From positions 248,001-312,000 of the forward strand of contig JAHLLQ010000001.1 of NCBI GenBank assembly GCA_020444065.1: 64,000 nt of DNA, given 5' to 3'. The stretch is from a bacterium (lineage in GTDB: Bacteria > Sumerlaeota > Sumerlaeia > SLMS01 > JAHLLQ01). How positions within the stretch are numbered: the first letter of the stretch is position 1; each line of letters opens with the position of its first letter. The notes beneath the pieces are model-generated. The model was not told the DNA's origin, ran no database searches, and worked only from the letters and a program-made list of their open reading frames with translations. Positions 1-8,329 of the stretch are shown in pieces. Both the position numbers and the translations under genes were made by a program.

Positions 1-657
1 TGCCGCCTCGAGGACGGCATTCAGATTGTAGTGTTCGAGAAGTTGATGGATCTCGCCGCGCTGAGTGCCTGGATGATCATCGGATGGATACTGGCACCGA
101 ATCTGGCCTGGTGGGTTCTGGCTACGCTGGGGCTGGGATTCGTCATTATCGCGGTCGTCTATTCGGTCTACTTCATCCCCCGCGGTCGAAGTATCCTCTA
201 TGCAGTCGTGCCCGGGTTTGTGCAGCGAAACCGCAAGTTCCAGAAGATCGAACATCTCCTGGAGGCGGGGCCGCGCGTGATGCAAGTGATTCACGCCTCA
301 GGCGATCGTCGCGGCAAGATCATCGTGTGGAGCTTCATCATCTGGCTGCTGCACCTGCTGCAGATCTACTGCTTCTTCCAGGCCATGCATGCGGATGCGG
401 GCCTGTTCGGCGTGCTGGCGCGCGTACCCATCGCAATCTTCGCAGGACTGCTGCCGATCGCCGTTGCAGGGATCGGAGTCCGAGACTGGGCGATCGTCGC
501 GATCTTCGGATCTGCAGCGAACCCCCGCGCCTTGCTGGTGGGTGTGGGATTGTTGGTGTCGCTGCGCTACGTCGTTCCGGCTGCGGCGGGACTTGCGTTC
601 GTGGGACGGTACTTCACGATGGCGAAGGCTGCTCGGACATCCACCGCCGACTCTTGA
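1..657 (+). CDS. Flippase-like membrane protein (UPF0104/LPG-synthase TM family), 5' end missing
   Basis: The reading frame is open from base 1 to a TGA at 655-657, so the N-terminal part lies outside the window. A GTG at 31 is in frame, but the preceding codons (CRLEDGIQIV) read as normal protein, so I treat the gene as truncated by the window edge. The visible ~218 residues hold five or six hydrophobic segments with short basic loops. The sequence RLEDGIQIVVFEKLMDLAAL matches the loop-helix found in the UPF0104/lysylphosphatidylglycerol-synthase transmembrane family, as does the segment GLLPIAVAGIGVRDWA (family pattern: PIS-x-GlGvRE-xx). Members are polytopic inner-membrane proteins thought to flip or modify lipids, often beside glycosyltransferases. 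The substrate cannot be told from sequence. Four bases separate its stop from the convergent tspO stop. Confidence 0.75.
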   Translation, partial: CRLEDGIQIVVFEKLMDLAALSAWMIIGWILAPNLAWWVLATLGLGFVIIAVVYSVYFIPRGRSILYAVVPGFVQRNRKFQKIEHLLEAGPRVMQVIHASGDRRGKIIVWSFIIWLLHLLQIYCFFQAMHADAGLFGVLARVPIAIFAGLLPIAVAGIGVRDWAIVAIFGSAANPRALLVGVGLLVSLRYVVPAAAGLAFVGRYFTMAKAARTSTADS

Positions 658-660
658 ATC

Positions 661-1137
661 TCAGTTCATCATCCAGATCGCCGCATTCAGTGCGGTCGCA
701 TAGCAGACCCACGCCAGGTAGGGCGCCAGGAGCCACGCCGCGGTCTTGTCGTAGAGGCGGAACTGGTTGATTGTCCCGATGATCGCAGCGATGAGGAGGA
801 GAATCACAACCAGACCCATGAACGGACTGCGTATGCCGAAAAAGTAGATTGACCACGAGGCATTCAAGACCAGTTGGCCGACATAGTATGCCATCCCCCG
901 CCGCGCGCCGTCATAGCCGCGTCTGATCCAGATCCGCCAGCCGGCGATCGCAATCAGGATGTAGAGAATGGTCCACGCCGGCCCGAATACCCAGTTTGGC
1001 GGGGTGAACCCCGGCTTGCGGAGTCCGCGGTACCAATCGTCGACCGACAGGGAGGTGAAGTATCCGCCGATCAGGGCTGCCACCAAGACAGCCAGGAAGA
1101 AAACTCCCAGACCAATCCACTCACGCCTGTTTTTCAT
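661..1137 (-). CDS. tspO: TspO/MBR family tryptophan-rich sensory protein
   Basis: A 158-residue protein with five hydrophobic helices, the normal length for TspO. Diagnostic motifs are present in order: DDWYRGLRKPGFTPPNWVFG after helix 1, then PAWTILY, then NASWSIYFF in helix 3, and APYLAWVCYATALNAAIW in helix 5. The many Trp residues and the PYLAWVxYAtxLN signature are those of the porphyrin- and cholesterol-binding family. TspO proteins sit in the outer or inner membrane and bind tetrapyrroles, and they affect stress responses. The ATG at 1137 is preferred over an in-frame GTG two codons upstream because GGGGAA lies about 8 bases before it. The gene stands alone and is convergent with the preceding membrane protein gene. 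Confidence 0.93.
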   Translation of the reverse strand: MKNRREWIGLGVFFLAVLVAALIGGYFTSLSVDDWYRGLRKPGFTPPNWVFGPAWTILYILIAIAGWRIWIRRGYDGARRGMAYYVGQLVLNASWSIYFFGIRSPFMGLVVILLLIAAIIGTINQFRLYDKTAAWLLAPYLAWVCYATALNAAIWMMN

Positions 1138-1299
1138 TCGCACAGTTCCCCAGCGGGCGGTTGACTTTCAGGGGCCCGCAAATGTCCTTTGAGAGAGCTT
1201 CGGGCGCAGCCCCGCACCGGCACAAGGGCAACAAGCTCAGGGCGGCGCAATTCTTGTTACTCCTCGCCTCAGGATCTTGCGGGGAAGAAACCACAATTC

Positions 1300-2298
1300 A
1301 TGCCGAATTCGACGAAAAACGAGACCAATCGCTTTGACGCTCTTCTGACAGGATGCGGCGAGGGGCTAAAGCGCCGTCCGCTGGAAGTCCTGCAGTTGAA
1401 CGTCGGGCGTCTCTGCAACCAGACTTGTCGCCATTGCCACGTGAACGCCGGCCCGACGAGGACGGAGTTGATGTCTCGGGAGGTCGCCGAGGCCTGCATC
1501 CGGTTCCTGGACGCCACGCCCTCGATCCACACGGTGGATCTGACGGGCGGTGCGCCAGAGTTATCCCCAGCCTTCCGATATCTGGTCAAGGCGGGGCGTG
1601 CGCGCGACAAACGAGTGATCGATCGATGCAATCTGACGGTTCTGTCCGAACCCGGGCAGGAGGGTCTGGCGGAGTTTCTCGCCGAGAGTGAAGTCGATAT
1701 TGTAGCATCTCTCCCCTGCTACACGGCGGAGAATGTGAACAAGCAACGCGGTGACGGTGTCTTCCACGGCTCGATCGATGGATTGCGCATGCTGAACGAG
1801 CTAGGATTCGGCATCTCTGAAGGCGAATCCCAGCCCGGCGAGCGGCGTCGCTTGGATTTGGTCTACAATCCCGGCGGTCCGTCTCTGCCTCCCTCCCAAG
1901 CCGTGCTTGAAGCGGACTATCGGAAGCGGCTGTGGGAAGATTTCGGGGTTCGATTCAACAACTTGCTGACGATCACGAACATGCCGATTGGACGATTCCG
2001 TAGCGATCTGCAGCGCGCCGGCCAATTGAATGAGTACATGGAGCGCTTGGAGGAAGCCTTCAATCCAGGCGCCATCGAAGGGCTCATGTGCCGCGCGTAC
2101 CTGTCAGTCGATCACGAAGGGTATCTGTACGATTGCGACTTCAATCAGATGCTCTCCTTGCCGCTGGGCGGCGGAGAGCGTAAGAGCATTTTCGACATGA
2201 CGGCGGAGCAGGTCGCCGCTCTGAACATCGCAACAGACGATCATTGTCTGGGATGCACGGCGGGTTGCGGATCGTCCTGTGGCGGAGCACTGACCTGA
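1300..2298 (+). CDS. arsS: Radical SAM/Cys-rich protein, ArsS (arsenosugar biosynthesis) type
   Basis: 332 residues from the ATG at 1300. The frame is open to 1189, but the upstream part is not protein-like. C39, C43 and C46 form the radical SAM CxxxCxxC motif (LCNQTCRHCHVNAGP) that binds the 4Fe-4S cluster and SAM. LTGGAPELSP carries the GGE-like SAM-binding segment. The C-terminus has CRAYLSVDHEGYLYDCDFNQ and the Cys-rich end CLGCTAGCGSSCGG (C316, C319, C323, C327). This layout belongs to the TIGR04167-type family named ArsS, which makes the 5'-deoxyadenosyl arsenical in arsenosugar biosynthesis. Some relatives carry selenocysteine in the Cys-rich tail; here every position is an ordinary Cys codon. 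No arsM lies beside it, so the arsenic role is inferred from the family only. It is followed after 19 bases by the next gene and likely leads an operon through 5972. Confidence 0.85.
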   Translation: MPNSTKNETNRFDALLTGCGEGLKRRPLEVLQLNVGRLCNQTCRHCHVNAGPTRTELMSREVAEACIRFLDATPSIHTVDLTGGAPELSPAFRYLVKAGRARDKRVIDRCNLTVLSEPGQEGLAEFLAESEVDIVASLPCYTAENVNKQRGDGVFHGSIDGLRMLNELGFGISEGESQPGERRRLDLVYNPGGPSLPPSQAVLEADYRKRLWEDFGVRFNNLLTITNMPIGRFRSDLQRAGQLNEYMERLEEAFNPGAIEGLMCRAYLSVDHEGYLYDCDFNQMLSLPLGGGERKSIFDMTAEQVAALNIATDDHCLGCTAGCGSSCGGALT

Positions 2299-2317
2299 TA
2301 CGGGAAAGAGAATCATC

Positions 2318-2818
2318 ATGACCAAACTGGAAGTTCTGTCGGGCCTCCCAGGTGAGGCCGTTCTTCGGATCGTTCCGATCGAGGGTGGACTTTCTTCGCA
2401 ACAAGCGACACCTCTGCTCGAGGTCCTCCGGGCGCTGATCGATCAGTGGAAAGAGGGCGGCGTTGTCTCCGCCGGCGACGCGGAATTGCTCGAGGACGGG
2501 CACTTCGTCGCGATCGCATACGTTCCGGCGGAAGGCGACGTCTCCGGCTGCACGAAGGATCAACTGACGCACGTTCTGCTGGGATTCGAGAATCAGCTCG
2601 GACAACGAATGCTGAACGCCCCTCGGCTGGCCGTCAGAATCGATGGCAGTGTCTCGATGATGAATAATCTCCAGTTCAAGGAGCTTCGCAATGAGGGGCG
2701 GATCACGCCGGAAACTGTGGTCTTCGATCACCTGCTTGGGCAGCTCGATGAACTGCAAAGCGGTCGCTTCGAAACAACAGTCGCGGACAGTTGGTACGCC
2801 CGCATCGGGGCAGCCTGA
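2318..2818 (+). CDS. Conserved small protein, unnamed family resembling the SGCxxD protein of Bacteroidetes
   Basis: 166 residues, soluble, no signal peptide or membrane segment. The start ATG at 2318 has GGGAAAGAG eight bases upstream. Visible features are a conserved-looking DVSGCTKDQL segment near residue 75, FKELRNEGRITPETVVFDHL near 120-140, and a C-terminal DSWYARI. From memory, these match the layout of an uncharacterised Bacteroidetes family often mislabelled as ABC transporter ATPase (SGCSID, then F-x2-L-x4-I-x3-T-x-VF-x2-L, then SWHSR). There is no Walker motif, so it is not an ATPase. It sits between arsS-like and argD genes in the same direction. The function is unknown. Confidence 0.7.
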   Translation: MTKLEVLSGLPGEAVLRIVPIEGGLSSQQATPLLEVLRALIDQWKEGGVVSAGDAELLEDGHFVAIAYVPAEGDVSGCTKDQLTHVLLGFENQLGQRMLNAPRLAVRIDGSVSMMNNLQFKELRNEGRITPETVVFDHLLGQLDELQSGRFETTVADSWYARIGAA

Positions 2819-2892
2819 GAGCGCCCGCCCGTTTTTCCCTCCGTCATAGTCCGGGTTTCCCTTTCGTGGCCCGGGGCACTTAGGGCCAAATG

Positions 2893-2909
2893 CCTACCAG
2901 GTTGGTAGG
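2893..2909 (+). promoter_or_regulatory. 7-bp hairpin just upstream of the argD ribosome binding site
   Basis: CCTACCA and TGGTAGG are perfect inverted repeats separated by GGT, ending five bases before AAGGAG (2914-2919) of the aminotransferase gene. A second, weaker stem (GGCCC 2868-2872 with GGGCC 2883-2887) lies just 5'. There is no T-run, so it is not an intrinsic terminator. It could tune translation start or mRNA stability, but this rests on position and symmetry alone. Confidence 0.4.
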
Positions 2910-2923
2910 GAATAAGGAGAATC

Positions 2924-4135
2924 ATGACAGCGACATCGACAAACTCGGATCTGGCCCAGCGCGCGGCGCACGTCCTGATGGGTAATTACGGCGAGCGCAA
3001 CCTCGCGATCGTGCGCGGCGAAGGCGCGCGTTGCTGGGATGCGGACGGGAATGAGTACCTCGATTTCCTGGCCGGCATCGCCGTCAACAACGTGGGGCAT
3101 TCGCACCCGGCCGTCGTCGAGGCGATCGCGCGCCAGGCAAAGGAAATGATCCACTGCTCGAATGCATTTCTGATCGAGCCGCAGATTCGCCTGGCAGAGC
3201 GCTTGACCGAAGCAACCGGCATGGAGCGCGCCTTCTTCTGCAACAGCGGAACGGAAGCGACCGAAGCTGCCATCAAGACCGCTCGCATCTGGGCTCGGAA
3301 TACTCGCGGCACAGGTCACCACAAGGTGATTGCGTTCGAGGGCAGCTTTCACGGTCGAACGCTCGGGTCAATGTCTGCAACGTGGTCCAAGAAGGTTCGC
3401 GAGGGATTCGATCCGCTGACACCAGGATTCGAGTTCGCAAAGCTGAACGACCTGGAAAGTGTCGACAAGGTCTGGAGCGACGAGGTCGGCGGCGTGCTCG
3501 TCGAGACCATCCAGGGCGAAGGCGGAATCCATCCGTGCACGCAGGAATTCCTGGAAGGTCTGCGCGAGCGCTGCACCGAGCGCGGGGCGGCACTGATTGT
3601 CGATGAAGTGCAGTGCGGCATGAGTCGTTCGGGTCGCATTATGGCCTACCAGCACCTCGACATCGAGCCGGACATCGTGCCGATCGCAAAAGCCATCGGC
3701 GGCGGGCTGCCGCTGGGTGCGCTTCTCGTCAAGGACGAGTACGGCCAGCACCTTGCCAAAGGAACGCACGGTTCCACATTCGGTGGCAATCCGGTGGCTT
3801 GCGCGGCTGGATTGGCAGTGTGTGATGTGTTGTTCGAGGACAGCCTGCTTCGCCAAGTCGGCGAAATGGGCTGCTACTTCTGGGGGAAGCTGGAGGAACT
3901 GAAGTCTGAGTTCCCGGATCTGATCGAGGGCGTCCGCGGAAAGGGACTCATGCTTGGCCTGATCATGAAGAAGCCGTCCATGGACATGGTGGCCATCGGC
4001 CGTCGTCATGGAATGCTCTTCAACTGCACGGCCGATCGCGTGATTCGTTTCCTGCCACCGCTGATCATCACTCGCGATGATATCGACGAAGCGGTGGTAA
4101 AGCTGCGCAGTTCCTTGACCGACTTCAGTAGCTGA
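2924..4135 (+). CDS. argD: Acetylornithine aminotransferase-type class III aminotransferase
   Basis: 403 residues, normal for ArgD. PLP-dependent fold type I enzyme that would transfer an amino group between N-acetylornithine and 2-oxoglutarate in arginine synthesis. Motifs: FLAGIAVNNVGHSHP near 48-61, CNSGTEATEAAIK near 106-118, SFHGRT at 141-146, VDEVQCGMSRSG near 226-237 with the PLP-contacting Asp227, Schiff-base Lys256 in PIAKAIGGGLPLGA, and HGSTFGGNPVAC. The C-terminal GVRGKGLMLGL and TADRVIRFLPPLII are typical of ArgD. The strong AAGGAG ribosome binding site sits at 2914-2919. Two further class III aminotransferases (12229 and 17710) occur nearby but belong to a different operon. A broader specificity (ornithine or succinyldiaminopimelate) cannot be excluded. 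Confidence 0.88.
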   Translation: MTATSTNSDLAQRAAHVLMGNYGERNLAIVRGEGARCWDADGNEYLDFLAGIAVNNVGHSHPAVVEAIARQAKEMIHCSNAFLIEPQIRLAERLTEATGMERAFFCNSGTEATEAAIKTARIWARNTRGTGHHKVIAFEGSFHGRTLGSMSATWSKKVREGFDPLTPGFEFAKLNDLESVDKVWSDEVGGVLVETIQGEGGIHPCTQEFLEGLRERCTERGAALIVDEVQCGMSRSGRIMAYQHLDIEPDIVPIAKAIGGGLPLGALLVKDEYGQHLAKGTHGSTFGGNPVACAAGLAVCDVLFEDSLLRQVGEMGCYFWGKLEELKSEFPDLIEGVRGKGLMLGLIMKKPSMDMVAIGRRHGMLFNCTADRVIRFLPPLIITRDDIDEAVVKLRSSLTDFSS

Positions 4136-4229
4136 AATCGGCGAACATTCGCCTGAATTCGCGGGCAACCATGGGACACATTCGAGCCCCAGAGGATTTG
4201 TTCGCCCAAAGACCCGGAAGGATCGCACC

Positions 4230-5972
4230 ATGACGCAGGACAACAACGAGAAGCTCAGCAAAGTCGAGCATATCAAGCTCGCCAGCAACGGACTCTACGG
4301 TCCGATACCCGATGAACTCGAGCAGCCGACGGATCACTTCTCGGAAGATGCGATTCAACTGCTGAAGCATCACGGCACGTATCAGCAGGACGATCGCGAC
4401 GCTCGCCGTGAACGCCGCAAGGCGGGTCTCGGGCGGGATTACAAGATGATGGTTCGCACGAAGACGCCGGGCGGACTCATGAGTGCGGAACAATACCTGA
4501 TCTGTGACAACCTTGCGACGTCCCTTGGCCAGGACGATATGCGAATCACGTCGCGGCAGGGATTTCAGTTTCACGGCGTCGTGAAGGGCAACCTGCGCAC
4601 GCTGATTCACGAGTTGAATCGGCTGGCCGACATGCACACGAGGGGTGCGTGTGGCGATGTTGTCCGCAACGTAATGGCTCCTGCCATCGCGGACGTCGAT
4701 CCAGCGTTTGCGAACTGCGCGTCGGAACTGGTCACGATTGCGCAGGAAATCAGCGACCGGTTTCTGCCTCAGTCGAGTTCCTACTTTGACCTGTGGCTCG
4801 ACGATGAGAAGGTGACAGTAAACTCCGACGGGACTGTGACGTTCAAATCCAAGGCCCCGAGCAAGCCCGTCGAGGAGCCGATCTACAAAGACGCCTACCT
4901 GCCCCGCAAATTCAAGATCGGTATCGCCACGGAGTTTGATAACTCCGTCGATGTGTACACACAGGATCTTGGCCTGATTGCGCAATTGGATTCTGAAGGA
5001 CGAATCGTCGGCTACGAGGTGCTCTGCGGCGGTGGCCTCGGGCACAGTCACAGCAAGCCGCATACTTACGCTCGGCTTGGGACGCACATAACGTTTGCTG
5101 CGCCCGATGAACTCATCGCCATCGTCGAGGCTGTCGTGAAGGTGCAGCGCGATTTCGGCAATCGGGAAGACCGCACACAGGCGCGCCTCAAGTACACGAT
5201 CGACCGAATGGGCGTGGATGCCTTCCGCGCAAAGGTCGCTGAGTACTACGGCAACGATCTTCCGGCGGCGAAGAACATTGTTCCGAAACGCCAGCCTGAC
5301 TATCTGGGCTGGCACAAGCAGGCCGATGGAAAAAACTACATCGGAATCTGGGTCGAGAACGGTCGCGTACGGGACTTCGAGGGAAGCTTTCAATTCAAGA
5401 GCGGGCTGCGCGCAATCATTGAACGTTTCAAACCGTCGGTCCGCCTGACGCCGCATCACAATGTCGTTCTGTCCGGCATCGCCGACGCGGATGTGAATGC
5501 GGTCAACGAGATGCTGGCGCAGTATTCCATCCCGACGAGAAAAGACATCTCGGAATTGCGAAAGCTGGAGATGGCATGTCCTGCCCTGCCTCTGTGCGGG
5601 CTGGCGCTTTCGGAGGCGGAACGCGCGATGCCGGCGATCATCAAGGCCATCGAGGATGCCGGGCACAGCGACGCCGAGATCACCATCCGCATGACCGGCT
5701 GTCCGAACAGTTGTGCCCGTCCGGAAACAGCGGAGATCGGGCTGATCGGCCGTGGCCCGGGCAAGTACAACGTCTATGTTGGTGGCTGCCAGACAGGCAC
5801 TCGGATGAACACGCTGATGATCGAGACGCTGCCCGAGGACAAGCTCGCCCCCACGATTTCACGGCTCATCTCGATTTGGAAGAGCGAACGCGCCGACGGT
5901 GAGACCTTTGGCGACTGGTCTCATCGCATCGGCGCGGAGAAACTCGCTGAACGTGTTGCGGAATCGGCCTGA
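4230..5972 (+). CDS. cysI: Assimilatory sulfite reductase hemoprotein (beta) subunit
   Basis: 580 residues. Catalyses six-electron reduction of sulfite to sulfide. The siroheme/4Fe-4S ligands are visible: C450 and C456 in CPALPLCGLALSEAER, and C491 and C495 in TGCPNSCARP. Siroheme-contacting arginines are likely in the ITSRQGFQFHG stretch (106-115) and the RRERRKAGLGRDY region near 60-71. The two-fold ferredoxin-like/hemoprotein repeat of the family is complete. No flavoprotein (cysJ), ferredoxin-NADP reductase or other sulfate-assimilation gene is in the window, so the electron donor is unknown. AAGGA lies upstream of the ATG at 4230. The 94-base spacer after argD holds a small GGCGAA/TTCGCC hairpin. 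Transcription is probably stopped at 6014-6036. Confidence 0.93.
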   Translation: MTQDNNEKLSKVEHIKLASNGLYGPIPDELEQPTDHFSEDAIQLLKHHGTYQQDDRDARRERRKAGLGRDYKMMVRTKTPGGLMSAEQYLICDNLATSLGQDDMRITSRQGFQFHGVVKGNLRTLIHELNRLADMHTRGACGDVVRNVMAPAIADVDPAFANCASELVTIAQEISDRFLPQSSSYFDLWLDDEKVTVNSDGTVTFKSKAPSKPVEEPIYKDAYLPRKFKIGIATEFDNSVDVYTQDLGLIAQLDSEGRIVGYEVLCGGGLGHSHSKPHTYARLGTHITFAAPDELIAIVEAVVKVQRDFGNREDRTQARLKYTIDRMGVDAFRAKVAEYYGNDLPAAKNIVPKRQPDYLGWHKQADGKNYIGIWVENGRVRDFEGSFQFKSGLRAIIERFKPSVRLTPHHNVVLSGIADADVNAVNEMLAQYSIPTRKDISELRKLEMACPALPLCGLALSEAERAMPAIIKAIEDAGHSDAEITIRMTGCPNSCARPETAEIGLIGRGPGKYNVYVGGCQTGTRMNTLMIETLPEDKLAPTISRLISIWKSERADGETFGDWSHRIGAEKLAERVAESA

Positions 5973-5983
5973 CGGATTCTGTC

Positions 5984-8272
5984 TTACTTTGCATTCGTCG
6001 TGGAGTTCTGCTGGGCCGCCGTTTCGGCGGCCTTTTCCTTCGGCAGCTCTTTTGCCTTACTGGCCGCAGTCTCTTTCTTGACCTTCGGCGTGCGCTGCGC
6101 GCGCTTCCCCTTGGACTTGGAAGTCGTTCGCCTTCCACCCTTGTGTCGCTTGCTCAGTTCGGAGGCAAGTTCCTCCGGTGGCAAAGCACCTTCCCACTTT
6201 TCTCCGCTGCTCTCGACGGCTTCTACCATCAAGAGTTCTTCCTGGCTGCGGAAGGGTTGTTCGCCAGAACGGAGTTTCGGTCGGCGGTATTTGCCATCCG
6301 AATTCATGTAGCGCGCCTTCACGTTGTCCTTTTGGCATGATGCGAAGATCTCGTTGATCAGACGATTTTTCAGATCCGCGTTGTTGACTGGGAACATGAC
6401 CTCAATGCGCCGATCCATGTTTCGGTCCATCCAATCCGCCGAGGAGAGGAAAACCTTCGTGTCGGGGTCTTCACCAAAGATGAAAATGCGGCTATGCTCC
6501 AGGAAGCGATCGACGATTGACCAAATGCGAATGTTCTCGCTGATGCCCTTGATGCCGGGGCGCAGGCAGCAAATACCGCGGATGTTGATGTCGATCTGCA
6601 CACCGGCACGACTGGCGCGATAGAGCTCAACAATGATGTCCGGGTCGACGAGCGAGTTCATCTTGGCCCGAATGCGAGCGGGTTTGCCGCGTTCGGCCTT
6701 TTCGCGCTCGGCCGCGATGAGCGCCGTCGTTTTTTCGCGCAGGTGCTCCGGGGCAACGATGATGCGTTGCCAACGCGGCGAATGCGAGTAGCCCGTAAGC
6801 ATATTAAACAGTTCCGACGCGTCTTCGCAGAACCCCTGGTCGCAAGTGAACATGCCGAGGTCCGTGTATAGCTTCGCTGTCGATGGATTGTAGTTGCCGG
6901 TTCCCATGTGGACATAGCGACGGATTGCGTCGCCTTCTTTGCGAACCACGAGGGCGACCTTGCAGTGCGTCTTCAGACCAACGAGGCCGTACACGACATG
7001 GACGCCGGCTTCTTCCAACTGGCGCGCCCACACGATGTTGTTTTCCTCATCGAATCGGGCCTTCAGTTCAACCAGGGCCGTGACCTGTTTGCCGTTCTCA
7101 GCGGCGCGAATCAGCGACTTGATGATCGGCGAATCGCCGCTCGTGCGATAGAGTGTCTGCTTGATGGCGAGGACCTGGGGATCGTTTGCCGCGTCACGGA
7201 TGAAGTCGACAATCGGTGCAAATGATTCAAACGGATGGTGGAGCAGAATGTCCTGGCGACGGATGCGACTGAACATGCTGCCGTGCCGGCGCAGGTTCTT
7301 GCGGATGTTTGGCTGGAATGGCGCGACCTTCAGATGGTCGTAGCTGTCCAGTCCCCAGATAACCGAAAGTTCGGAAACGGCGATCGGCCCGTTCACGCGA
7401 TAGACCTGCAGGTCGTTCAGCCCGAGCATCCGCATCAGGTACCCAGTGAGAAGCTCGGACGCCTTGTGCCCGATCTGCAATCGGACGGCCATGCCGCGTT
7501 CACGCTCGCGAATTTCCGTCTCGATGTATTTCAGGAGATCTTCGGCGTCGATTTCCTTGTACTCGATATCTGCATCGCGAGTCACGCGGAAGGGAACGGC
7601 CTCTTTGACCTTCAGTCCTGGGAACAGGGAAGAGAGATTCTCGATAATCAGATCTTCCAGAAGAACAAATCGTCGACGTCCCTGCGTCGGTGGAATCTCG
7701 ATCAAGCGAGGCAGCACCGAAGGCACCTGGACAATTGCGATCATCGGCTCGCCCGAGCGAACGCGCTTTGATCCTTCCAGGTGAACGATGACATTCAGCG
7801 ACAGACCCTTCAGACGCGGAAACGGGTGTCCGGAGTCCACAGCCAGCGGTGTCAAAACGGGGAAAATCTCCTTCGCATACAACTCGCGAGTGTGCTTCTG
7901 CATCTTGCGCGATAGCGACGACGGATGCATGATCAGGATTCGTTCATCAGCCAGCCGCGGAACGATTTCTTCGCGAAAGCAATCATAAAGGGCATCGACC
8001 TGGGCGTGCGCTTCCTGATGAATGAGGTTGAACTGCTCGGAAGGCGAAAGCCCCGCAGGCGTGCGCCGACGAACGCCGGAGAAGATCTGGTCTTGCACCC
8101 CCGAGACGCGCACCATGAAGAATTCGTCAAGGTTCGTGGCGACAATGCCAAGGAACTTGAGGCGCTCGAACAACGGCGTTGCGGGATCTTGGGCCTCTTC
8201 CAGCACGCGTTTGTTGAACGCGAGCCAGGAGAGTTCCCGGTCGACGAAGTGCTTGGTATCCCGATAAGCCAT
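5984..8272 (-). CDS. ppk1: Polyphosphate kinase 1 with basic C-terminal tail
   Basis: 762 residues. Makes polyphosphate from ATP by an autophosphorylated histidine intermediate. The N-domain start FVDRELSWLAFNKRVLEEA is a family signature. H436 (GLKTHCKVAL), H455 (RRYVHMGTGNYNP, the phosphorylated His of the family) and H593 (FLEHSRIFIFG) are in place, as are the ATP-binding RARFDEENNI-type and SSADWMDRNMDRRIE segments. Residues after ~690 form a Lys/Ala/Thr/Ser-rich tail of about 70 residues absent from most homologues. AGGAGG lies eight bases before the ATG. It is divergent from the methyltransferase gene across 57 bases. Confidence 0.96.
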   Translation of the reverse strand: MAYRDTKHFVDRELSWLAFNKRVLEEAQDPATPLFERLKFLGIVATNLDEFFMVRVSGVQDQIFSGVRRRTPAGLSPSEQFNLIHQEAHAQVDALYDCFREEIVPRLADERILIMHPSSLSRKMQKHTRELYAKEIFPVLTPLAVDSGHPFPRLKGLSLNVIVHLEGSKRVRSGEPMIAIVQVPSVLPRLIEIPPTQGRRRFVLLEDLIIENLSSLFPGLKVKEAVPFRVTRDADIEYKEIDAEDLLKYIETEIRERERGMAVRLQIGHKASELLTGYLMRMLGLNDLQVYRVNGPIAVSELSVIWGLDSYDHLKVAPFQPNIRKNLRRHGSMFSRIRRQDILLHHPFESFAPIVDFIRDAANDPQVLAIKQTLYRTSGDSPIIKSLIRAAENGKQVTALVELKARFDEENNIVWARQLEEAGVHVVYGLVGLKTHCKVALVVRKEGDAIRRYVHMGTGNYNPSTAKLYTDLGMFTCDQGFCEDASELFNMLTGYSHSPRWQRIIVAPEHLREKTTALIAAEREKAERGKPARIRAKMNSLVDPDIIVELYRASRAGVQIDINIRGICCLRPGIKGISENIRIWSIVDRFLEHSRIFIFGEDPDTKVFLSSADWMDRNMDRRIEVMFPVNNADLKNRLINEIFASCQKDNVKARYMNSDGKYRRPKLRSGEQPFRSQEELLMVEAVESSGEKWEGALPPEELASELSKRHKGGRRTTSKSKGKRAQRTPKVKKETAASKAKELPKEKAAETAAQQNSTTNAK
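6014..6036 (+). terminator. Intrinsic terminator of the sulfite reductase operon, inside the 3' end of ppk1
   Basis: GGCCGCCG (6014-6021), a TTT loop, CGGCGGCC (6025-6032) and TTTT form a perfect 8-bp GC stem followed by a U-run on the plus strand, 42 bases after the cysI stop. The same bases encode part of the Ala/Lys-rich tail of the convergent ppk1 protein. Confidence 0.8.
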
Positions 8273-8329
8273 TCTGACGTCCTCCTGACAAACTCTTCAA
8301 CTGATCTACAGTGTGAAACGGCAAGTATT

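Noticed and set aside
4125-5666. 513-codon open frame antisense to the sulfite reductase gene
   Set aside because: Encoded protein is Arg/His/Val-rich with no motif; the opposite strand has an intact cysI with all cluster ligands.
7925-8329. Long upstream extension of the methyltransferase reading frame
   Set aside because: The extension runs antisense through ppk1; the ATG at 8330 begins the sequence with methyltransferase-like character.
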